DNA of 64,000 bases, from positions 1,203,501-1,267,500 of the forward strand of contig BROG01000136.1 in assembly GCA_030159075.1 (NCBI GenBank). Reading direction: 5' to 3'. The stretch comes from Atrina japonica (taxonomy: Eukaryota; Mollusca; Bivalvia; Pterioida; Pinnidae). Below, piece by piece: positions 47,401 through 59,600 of the stretch (positions within the stretch are counted from its first letter, which is position 1; every line of letters starts with the position of its first letter). The position numbers and the translations under genes are program-made. The notes under the pieces are model-generated. The model did not search any database. It worked only from the letters and a program-made list of their open reading frames with translations, and was not told where the DNA came from.

Positions 47401-50400
47401 TCATAATGAATAATAGGGGAGAAATACAAATTATACAAAAATGAATGAAAATTAAAAGTCTAAAAAGACGTCAAAAATGCATGTAAAATTTATTTTTCGA
47501 TTTTAATGAAGTTAACAAACTTGAATCATACATCTATGTAGATCAATCAGATACAGTTAGTTTTTCAATTCATGCAGCGGTTCTGGAGAAGATGATTTTT
47601 TTAACCTACTGGGACTTCTTTTGCCCCACCCTTGATCCACAACTGGGCAGATCAGGCCTGAAATGATCAAACTTGGTACAGGACCTTGAGTACTTGCTTC
47701 CTATAAAGTTTCATCAAAATCCCTTCAGTGGTTTTGGAGGGGAAGTCAAAAATGTGAAAATTTTGCGGACAGATGGACAGACGGACAGTTGGATGGATGG
47801 ACAGACAAAAGGCGATCTGAAAAAAGTATTTAAGTGGTGTTTTTACTGAAGAAAAATATCAAGTTTCTTACATAAATCAAATCAAAGTACTGAAAACAAA
47901 AAAACAAAATAGCCACCTGATTCAAACTACAATTTATTTAACATATACGAAATAAAAATAAAAGAAATTAAAGTTGATCTAAAATTTTATGTGTTCATCT
48001 TCTGCACCAACTTTAGATCTTTTCTATTGCCTTGTCATGTGATATGTATCACAAACTGAATTAATACAGTGGAACCTGTATATAGGGGCCTCCCAAGGGA
48101 CCAGAAAATATTGACCTTTATATGACCCTTATACACAGGTTTAATTGAGTATGCAGTCAAGGGACTTGGAAAGACTGGCCTTTATAGACAGGTAATCTTT
48201 ATGTAGAGGTGGCCACTATAGCAGGTTTTACTGTACATATACTGTATGAATCTACTGAAATATAATTACACTTTGACTCTTGTTAACAAATCCTGGTGTC
48301 ATGTTATAAATTTTAAATTTAATGGAGGGGTGTGTAAATTTGGTCTTCATATCCACATGTTAAATGTTGTAGCCTAGGTTTTGTGTATCACGTAAGGCAG
48401 GTAGCCACTATACCTGCCACCTGGTGTAGAAATATGCACAGGGAATCTCTCTAGGGAAGATCAGGTATATCCATCAGTTAACAAACAGATTAATTTGATA
48501 GTTTTCAAAATGGTAGGGACTTATTCAGAAGAGACTATAGTCTATGATTTTCATCTGCCATTTCTTAAACAAGCACCTCTTTCTTGATGCTATCCCTCTA
48601 TTCTGTTTTTATTTTCCTTTGTTTTCATTGACTAAAAACATACATATTATTCTTGAGAGTTGAACAGAAATCGATTTAGCTTCATGTTGGTATCAGAAAT
48701 ATGTAATAATTTCTATTTAAATTGCTTCATTCTTGTAGTTGCCGATATCAATAAGATGAATGGTGGAGTAATACTGCAGTTTGTTTGTGTTCTCATGGTC
48801 ATTAGAATCTATATTTAGTAGAGGGGTTTGGTATAAATTATATATAGATAGATGGATTATGTTATGTTGAAATTAGCACAAAGAGTATTGTATGAAGTAA
48901 GAAATACAAGGCTAATTGTAACAGGGTACTGTTAAATGATGTCCCCCAAATGGTGGAGCGAGTTGTGATGATATCAACCAGTATTTATAACATACCAATC
49001 CACAATTGTTTTACACAGGTTTTGAGGAACAAAAGCGATAAGGCTGAAATTGTAATCAATGATACCGGTAAATTTTTAATTTCATCAAAATCAGATAAGG
49101 CTACTTTTTTTACCAATCAGAAGCTCGGGTTTACCATACATGTAGGTGGCAACACATCCAATACCATCAAATTGCAATCCCTTGATACCAATAAATTCCA
49201 AATTTCATCAAAATCTGACAATGTTGAATTTTCACCAAACAGAAGCCTTGGTTTGCCATATACGACAAAGAAATCCATATCATTGACACTGCAATCATTT
49301 AATACCCATTAATTCCAAATTTCATCAAAATCGGACAATGTTGAAATTTCAACCAATCATCAAATCGACAATGTTGAAATTTTGACCAATCAGAAGCCTT
49401 GGTTTGCCATAGATGCCATCCTTTTAAGATGTCAAAACATGTATTGTGCACAACTCTACATCCAAACATATAATCTTATGAAGTTTCATCACATTCTGAC
49501 CAGTATTTCAGAGAAAACATATGGACAAATTTTGACCAATCAGAAGCCACAGTTTTTCACAGACACCATTTTTTATGATGTCACATATATAGTGCCCATC
49601 TGCACATCCAGTTATCATCAGATGAAGTTTCAGTTGTTAGAGAGCAACATAGGTAGCCTATATAACTTGCATAGGTATACAGTGATGAAAAGAAATTAAT
49701 TGAAAAACATATTAACATGTAGCCTTCCTTTGTACCAAAAGGGGGACACAAGGACATTTTTCATAATAAAAGGGGAAATAACTCTTAAAAGGGGTGACCA
49801 GACAATTTTGCCCCTCCCCCTCCATTGACTTTTTTGTACATCTTTGCGTGCTGAACATTTTTGCTTTTTCACTTTTTCTCTACCTATTATACATTTCAAG
49901 ATAATTTAAAAAACAAAAAAACATGAAAAATCTACTTAAAAGAGGAAATAACTTCCATAGAGGGCAATCTGACAATTTCAGCCCCATTGCCTTTTTTGCA
50001 AATCTTTGCGTGCAGAATATTTTTGCTTCTTACACTTTCTCTCTATCTATTATACTTTTCAAGACAACAGGACAAAACTGTCAAAAACGTGAAAAATCCA
50101 CGTAAAAGGGGAAATAACTCTCATAAGGAGATGCCTGACAATTTTGGCCCTGTTGACTTTTTGTAGATCTTTGCATGCTTAACATTTTTGCTTTTTCACT
50201 TTTACTGTAGCTGCTATACTTTTCAAGATAATGTCAAAAAACATTAAAAAACATGAAAAATCCACTTAAAAGGGGAAATAACTCCCATAATGGGTGCAAT
50301 GACAATTTTGGCCCTGTTGACTGTTTTGTAAATCTTTTTCTGCTGAACATTTTTGCTTCTTTCACTTTTACTCTAGCTATTATACTTTTCAAGATAATGC

Positions 50401-53400
50401 CTAAATACATCCCAAAACATGAATAATCAACTTAAAAGGGGAAATAACTCCCATAAGGGGTGTCCTGACAATTTCAGCCATATTAACTTTTATGTACCTA
50501 TTTGCATGCTGAACATTTTTGCTTCTTTTATCATTTTCTCTCTATCTATTATACTTTTCCAGATAATGTGAAAAACATCCAAAAACATGAAAAATCAACA
50601 AAAAGGGAAAATAACTCACATAAGGGCTGTCCTGACAATTTCCACCAAAATAAAAATATAAGTTGAGGTTTGGAAGCTGCTCATTTTAAGGTAATGGTTT
50701 TTTCTCTAGCTTTACTAATTTAGGAGATACATGTATTAAATAAAAAATATCTGCTGACTAATTGGTTCTATATTCAGCAATGACAGCCATGTTTTGTCCT
50801 AGCCCCTTTTCATCTGGAAACTTTATGCGACTTTACATGATTATAATTCCTGTCAAAGTTGGTTCAAACTGGTCCAATGGTTCTGGAGAAGTAGCTAAAA
50901 ATGTTGAAAATTTTACAAAAAAAAACATATTTTCCATTTACTTGAGTGCCTGTGACCTTCACCTTTAACCCCATGACCTTGAAATTTTGTTAAATGCAAG
51001 TTAACAGACAGATGGCAGACCTATGGCAATAGCAATAGCAATAGCTTTACATGGTTATACTTCCTGTCAAGTTTGGTCCAAATTAGCGAATTGGTTCTAA
51101 AAATGTCTAAAATTTTACCAAAAAAATTACATTTTCCATTTATTTGGGTACCTGTGACCTCTGACCCCATGCCCTTGAAATTTCTCATATATTAGCAACC
51201 CCAGTTCAAAATTTTAAAGTGATCTATCTTGTTTAACATTGTAATGATCTTGTAGAGCTAATTGAACCCTTTCCAAAACCGTTTATATTATCTAGATATC
51301 TTAAGTGTGTCAAAAGTTATACCAATTTTAAGTTTGGAAAATCCGGCCATTTACGGGAATTTGTTGTACTAGATTACTACATAAGGAGGCTGGCGTGTCG
51401 CGGAACCGGCAACAAACACATTTTCAGTTTTTTTTCATGTAATTTCCTTATTACTTGAGATAACTTTCTAAAATTTTGCACCCAGCATGATTTTTTCATT
51501 CGATACGAGCTGGGGTTGCTACATATATCTTTGTATATAAAGGTTTATCAGTTTTGAGTTACTAAGCAATTTGTAATACAACTGTAACCTATGTTAATGC
51601 AGCACCTCCACGTGGCTCTTTTAAGGTTAGATTTCCTTTTGGTTCGCAAACTTTGTAGATATTGTCTTAACGATCATGCATACAAAATTTGAAACTAATC
51701 TAAAAAGATTTTTAAAAACGTACCAAGTTTTGGTCCTTTTGACCCCTTTTGAGGACCCTATAGGTCCTGGCCCCTTTTCATTCGCAAACTTTATGTGGCT
51801 GCTATATACCAAGTGTGGTTAAGATTGGCCCACTGGTTCTTGAGAAGAAGTTGAAAATGTGCAAATGTTAACGACGCACGATGCAAGACAGATGACGCAT
51901 TACCAGAGACAAAAGACCATCGCAATAGCTTACCCTGAGCTGGCTCAGATGACCTGATAAAATATTGGAAGATTTTTGCAAGCTGCTCATTTCAACAGTT
52001 TTTTTTTTTGGAGATACATAATTTTTGAGATACATGTGTTAAATCAAAAATATCTGCTGACTCATTCATTCTTTATTAAGCCATGGCAACCTTGTTTGGT
52101 CCTAGCCCCTTTTCATCTACAAACTTTATGCGGCTTTACATGGTTATGTTTCCTGTCAAGTTTGGTTTAAATTGGGTCAATGGTTCTGGAAAAGTATTCA
52201 AAAATGTCCAAAATTTTATAAAAAGAAACTTATATTTTCCATTTATTTAGGTTCCTGTGACCTTGACCTTTGACCCCATGACCTTGAAATTGTGTCAAAA
52301 TGATCCTTAGAAAATTTCTAACAAGTTTTTCATATATCTTTGCATACAAATCAGTTTCGAGTTATCAAACACTTTGTGCTCCTTTTCATTCTCAAAGTTT
52401 GTGTGGCTTTACATGGGGATGCTACATGCCAAGATTGGTTAGAAATCTGACCAGTGGTTCTTGAGAAGAAGTTGAAAATGTCAAAAGTTAATGATGCACG
52501 ACAGACGACAGACAAAACATGATCACAATACGTCACCATGAGCAAAGCTCAGGTGACCTAAAAAGTGAAAGTAAACCCATAATAGGTTGTTATTACTTAA
52601 CAACCTATAACATTACTGGTATAAATTCTAAGCAGGTTATTTCTCAGACAGATAAAGATAATACTTTACTCTCAGCATTTAATCCAGTCACAAGAACTTT
52701 CTCAACAAGGGGAGATAATCTGTACAACTGATCAACTCAATGAAGTTCAATCAGACAGGTGCTTCCTAATCAAGGGTAGACAATCTGTAGAACTGATCAA
52801 CTCAATGAAGTTCAATCAGACAGGTGCTTCCTAATCAAGGGGAGACAATCTGTAGAACTGATCAACTCAATGAAGTTCAATCAGACAGGTGCTTCCTAAT
52901 CAAGGGGAGATAATCTGTATACCTGATCAACTCAATGAAATTCAAATAGACATGTGCTTTCTAATCAAAGGGACATAATCTATAGAATTGATCAACTCAA
53001 TAAAGTTCAATCAGACAGGTGCTTATGAAAACAAGGAGAGATAATCTATATAATTGATAACTGCATTATGTAGGAAATGAATCATTAAGAGATATTTTAG
53101 TTTCAAAATTAACAATCAAAATAGCAAATTAATTACTTCGAAGGCTGGCAAGTATCATAAATTGTCAGCTCCGTGCCTGCATCACATCTCTTTTTTGATT
53201 TTCTGCAATTGCAGGCATCCAGTCCAACCATCCCTTGGCCAGCATCGCAAATACATGGCACACGGCATCCAGTTTCAGGAAAGTAAAATACTTTTCTTGT
53301 GTCTGTAATTGAATTGTTGTTTGTGGGTTACTTACGGTACTTCAAACACAGAGAATAAGCAATAACAGAGTAAAATCTACTATCTATGTTAAATATCCAA

Positions 53401-53549
53401 GTAATCAATCAGCTATCTGAATAATATATAGAAATAATGAATGATTTTCAGTACAAATTAATTGATAGAGTGAATGACAGAATGAAACAGTCAGAAATTG
53501 GGATGAAGTAAGTGAATGAGAGTAAGAGACAGTATGAAAAGAAATGAAA

Positions 53550-53635
<86 letters not shown>

Positions 53636-56600
53636 ACTAGTTTTTAAGTCTGTTTAGTAATTCTCTTTGCCTGATTATGACTACTCTTTACCTGGAGGAC
53701 ACATATGGGGCTGACAAGGAATATTCACATCGGAGGTGATATTATCTAGCTGATATGTGTTCTCTGGACATACTTGACATACATCAGCAGTCTCATTCAC
53801 TGCGCACGCTTTGATCTGGTGATCTGTTAAAGTCAAACAAAAGGAACTATATATATATATATATCAATTGCAATGGAACATGAAGCATTAGGTGTGCTTT
53901 GTCCATGGAAATTAAGATGATTATTTAGTTTATTTTTCTTGGTCCACCAGGCGTGCAACACACCTCAATTTTTTAAAGCATCTGTATGACCCAGTGTACA
54001 GGACCCACTACATCTCGTCAAACACTAGTATTGAAAGGTTTGCACATGTTTCAAGATATCATTATATACATGTTAACATGTATATACATGTATGTCATCA
54101 GAGAAATGAAATTACAGAATTATTTTCAAAGAATTTTTACAAATGATCTGTACACTGAAACTAAACTGGTAGAGGACCATTAGTCAACTATGGTATTATT
54201 TCATCTTGCCTCAACAATACTTTTTTCCTTCCGTTGGAGAAAATTGTACAGTACATCTAGTTGAAAATTGAACAACATTGAAACAAAATAAAAAATCAAA
54301 TAAATTGTAGTATTATATAATTTGATGGAAACCAATCATGTTACAAACAAACAGGGAGGGGATGCTCCATAGTTAGAGATTCAAGTTGTAAATCATAAAG
54401 TCTCTCACCTCTTCATGCTCTTTGAAAATTTATTTCTCTGTTGTCTCTATCACAGGGGTCAAAATTTCATATGAAACCAGATACCGTATTCAACCCATTA
54501 AGCGCTCATGTCCCTATCAGCGCCCATCCCCCTTTTTACATACCGGTACTATCAATAATCTATTCTAGCTGGAGATGTGAAGCTGAAACATAATTAACAG
54601 TTTGTCTGTAGTCCTAGCGACAGAATTGTGTTGATAGGTGCCCTTGGTAATACAGTAAATCTGGTTTTAAATAAATTGAAATTTGATTTTAATTGAAAAA
54701 AACTGTAATGACATTATTTACAAGTTAACATAGTCCAGGTAGCCTCCATGGCTGAGTGTTAAGAGTATCAAGCTTTGAACCATCAAGTCTCTCACTTTTG
54801 GTCAGCACAGGTTCAGCTGATCAATTTAGTGAGAAAATTTCCCAGTTTACATTGTACTTGCAGAAGGTTGGTGGTCACTTCCTGGGTACATTGTAACCGG
54901 GCTCTCTATGCCACCATTAAATACTGGCTGCCACTGTATAGCTGAACATTTTTTTAGTGTAGCATTAAACGCTTTTCAAAATTCAAATTCACATATAGTC
55001 CTAAGTGGGTACAGGGAAAAAGCATGATACCTCTTTTTGTTTCCATGCAAACCTGACAACAGCCTCATTATATGTCCAGGGTGGACCTTTCAGGCTGAGG
55101 GCATAATTATTCCGCAAAATGGAAATTGAAGTAAGGCAAAAATAAACAAACTTGTGTGATTGTTGTTTTAAATAGCCTAGTGTGTGATTGTTGTTTTAAA
55201 TAGCATAGTTGTTATCAAACTTGGGTACAATTATTGCTGAAATCAAAGTACAGTGGAACTTGTATATAATGCTCTCCTTAGAGACACAAGACAATTGGTC
55301 TTTATGGGAAGGTGGTCTTTATTGAGGCTGATTTGTACACAGATGGTACTATTGGAAGCAGCAACAAAAAGTCTTTGTATCCAGGTGGTCTTTATACACA
55401 GGTGGTCACTAAAGCAGGTTTTACTGAAATCAATTACTTGTCAAAACATCTCTGTGCTCTGTGTTAATCTTGATGACAAAATTAAAATATATTGTTAGTA
55501 TTTGTTTGATGATTCCTGTACAATGTAAAATAAATGATAAAACAGGGAATAATATCACAATCATGGGGGTCCTGTAAAAGGTCCCATTCCCAATGCCAAA
55601 TCTGCTATATTTTTCCCAATTTGGAGCAAAAATTTCCCAGTTATGTTAAGTGTGTAGCTCATGTTTGGTATACAGACAAAGGAAATATTTACAACTTAAA
55701 AATACAGTTAATTTAAATCTTCTTGTCAGTTTAATAAAAAGTTAAAGGAATTACAAGTGATCATAGTTACTCTTTATTTTATTTCATTTATGTAAAATTG
55801 AAAGGGCCCTGTTCCCAAAAGGGTCTATTAGCCCTTGTAAGTTTTTCATCTAAAAAAAACACACTTTATGATATTTCCATGTGATGTAATTCAAATTATA
55901 TCTCCAGAATTTCATTTTTTTTATATTTTTACAGTAAGGTAAATTCTGCTACTGAAAATAACAGTGATCAGCTTCAATCTACAGTGTTTATAAGTACAGG
56001 TTAAAAAAAATATGAAAACGTTTCATGCATGAATTGTAATTTCTTGTATTTATATATCAAAAGATTTCTGATGTTAAAATATGCTAATACACAGCTTATC
56101 TGGAGCACTGAGTAAGAATGAAAAAAATATACAGAAATAGAGGATATTGTATAAATGAATCCCTAAATAAGAAAAATTTCAATACATCAAAATGCATGTA
56201 CTTTTTGGCAAAATTAAGTGAAATAACTATATTTGGGAGGAAAAAAATATTTCCATGGGGAAACTGTTTAAATTGCTGTAAATTTCACTTGGAAATCACT
56301 TTATCTGACACTGACAATGAAAACAGAGTGAAAAAAGAGGAGACTGAATTTAGAAAAATTCTCCTTGTCCTTTTTGTCAAATTATGTCATTTGAATCTTA
56401 ACTTTGCCTCACAAGTTTCATTTTTTTTTTATTTTTACAGTAAGTTAAATATTTCTGCTACTGAAAATAACAGTGATCAGCTTCAATCTACAGTGTTTAT
56501 AATTACAGGTTAAAAAAATATGAAAATATTTCATGCATGAATTGTAATTTCTTGCATTTATATATTCAAAGATTTCTGATGTTAAAATATGCTAATACAC

Positions 56601-59600
56601 AGCTTATCTGGAGCACTGAGTAAGAATAAAAAAAATATACAGAAATAGAGGATATTTGACAATTGTTTTTGAATGTTTATTACATCGAGTGAGGCAGGAG
56701 AATACATATTTAACACAAGAGCGTAGCATGTATAGCATAATGTCATATTTTTCATTAAGCCAATCAAAATACAGTAAAATCAATGGAAAATAACATTGTA
56801 AATAAAGTTCTTTTTTAGTTGATAAATTTAATCAAAGGCCTGAATGGCCTCAATAGCATTGAACATGTGCAGTCTAGAAAACATTTACATCTGGCAAAAT
56901 TAAGTCGACTTGTATCTGTAGCTAGTGCAACAACACATAGGCCTATATACCATGACAACATTCACAGTAGATACTTGATATTTTTTACAGTATCAAGCCA
57001 TTTAGTTACTTCACACATCAAGTGTCACACCTGATTAAGCATAACTGCAAATTACTCCATCTTTTTGATAGTACAGCAATGAATTCTAATTAATTTTTGA
57101 TAATTTTAAGATCAGCAATATATAAAGCCTGACAATGGCTTCATATAGGCCCTATCACTGAACAATTCTGTCAACATCATACCACTTACAATGTATGATT
57201 CAAAATATCGAATATACAAAAGCCATTTCTTATTGATTTCAATAGGATTTTCACTGTTAAACAGAAAATTGGATAGTTCTATTATATATTTTTATTTCAA
57301 CGTAGTTTTTATTTCTCAAAAAAGTACATGCAGTCAATAAAAACAAGAGAGAAAGAAGGTGCGAATACAAAAAGAAGAGGCCCAATGGGCCTTGATGGTC
57401 ACCTGAGAAAAATTTCAAGTCAGGTTTGGCTGAACTCAAATTTAACAAAAAACATACTTTTTGCCAAAAACACGAAAAATCCACAAAAAGGGGAAATAAC
57501 TCCCTTAAAAGGTGACCTGACAATTTCGGCCTCTATTGACTTTTTTATAGACCTTTTCTTGCTGAAATTTTTGCTTCTTTCACTTTTATTCTACCTATTA
57601 TACTTTTCAAGATAATGTCAAAAAACATCCAAAAAACATGAAAAATCCACTTAAAAGGGGAAATAACTCCAAAAAGGGATGATCTAAAAACTTAGGCCCA
57701 ATTGACCTTATATAGATCTTAACGTGCTGAAATTTTTGCTTTTTTCACTTTCTCTCTATCCATTATACTTTTCAAGATAATGTTAAAAAATGTCCAAAAA
57801 CATGAAAAATCCATTTAAAAGGGTAAATAACTCCCATAAAGGGCAATCTGACAATTTTGGCCTTATTGACTTATTTGACATTTTTGTTTTTTTCTCTCTA
57901 TCAATTATACTTTTCAAGATAATAGAAAAAACTGCAAAAAACATGAAAAATTGATTAAAAAAGGAAATAACTCCCATAACAGGCAAACTGACAATTTCGG
58001 CCCTACTGACTTTTTGTAGATCTTTGCATGCTGAACATTTTTGCTTCTTTCACTTTTATTCTACCTAGTATACTTTTCAAGATAATGTCAATAAAAAATC
58101 CAAAATCATGAAAAATCCACTTAAAAGGGGAAATAACTCTCATAAAGGGCAACCCAACATTTTCAGCCCTATTGACTTTTTTGTAGATCTTTGCATGCTA
58201 AACATTTTTGTTTCTTTAACTTTTACTCTAACTATTATATGTTTTAAGATAATGTCAAATAACATCCAAAAACATGTAAAATCCACTTACAAGGGGAAAT
58301 AACTCCCATAAGGAGAGACCTGACAATTTCGGCCCTATTGACTTTTTTGTAGATCTTTGCAAGCTGAACATTTTTGCTTCTATCACTTTTACTCTACCTA
58401 TTATACTTTTTTTATCACTTTTACTCTACCTATTATACTTTTCAAGATAATGTCAAAAAGCATCCAAAAACCATGAAAATCCACATAAAAGGGGAAATAA
58501 CTCCCATAAAGGGTAACCCAACAATTTCAGCCCTTTTTTGTAGATCTTTACATGCTGAACATTTTTGCTTCTTTCACTTTTACTCTAACTATTATATTTT
58601 TCAAAAAAGGGTCGTTCCGACAATTTGCACCAATTTAAAATAATTGTAGATTTTTGCAGCTGCATCCACAAACTTCATGCAGCTTTACATGGTTATACTT
58701 CCTGTCAAGTTTGGTTCAAATTGCTCCAATGGTTCTGGAGAAGTAGTCAAAAATGTCAAAAATTTTACAAAAATAAATTATATTTACTATTTACTTAGGT
58801 GACTTTGACCTTTGACCCCACAACCTTGAAATTTTGTCAAAATGATCCTCAGATAATTCCTAACAACTTTCTCATATCTTTGTCTACAAGAAGTACAACT
58901 GTAACCTGTGTCAACTTTATAGATATTGACTCAAACATTATGCATGAAAAATTTGAAAGTCATCTGATCATTGGTTCATGAGAGTAAGATTTTTAAAGAT
59001 GTACCAAGTTTTGGTCCTTTTTGGCCCCTTTCAAGGCCAGTCCAATCCTTTTTTCTTTCGCAAACTTTATGCAGCTTCACATGGGGATGCTATATGCCAA
59101 GCTTAGTTAAAATTGTCCCACTGGTTCTTGAGAAGAAGTCGAAAATGTGAAAAGTTTACGCACGACGCACATCACAGACAGACAAAAAGCGATTGCAATA
59201 GGTCATCATGAGCTTTCACTTCAGATGACCTCAAAATCGGGGCAGGAATTCGGCCTAAATTCAACTTTGAGAAAAATCAACTTTTCATTAATTTTTTTCC
59301 AACTATTTCATTACGGAATGCAACATGCCGCATTTCAGTATCTTCGGGTTGTACACAATCACGCCAGCGACCTCAATCCTTAATTCCCCGAGCTGAAATT
59401 GTTAAACAATTAAAATCTGTCGTGTCCATAACACATTTCTAAAACTTTCCAAACTTCAAAGTCTTATCAATTGAAGATCACTTTCCAGTGAACATAGCTT
59501 ATAGTGTCCTGAAAGTCTAAATGAAAACTAGTAATTAGTTTACAAATGGGTTTTTAAGAAGGCCCCTAGATTATCCAATGATGATTAGGTTGCCTATCAG

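Noticed and set aside
48950..49312. 120-codon plus-strand ORF
   Set aside because: Built from internally repeated segments of the dispersed family at 49081-49640.
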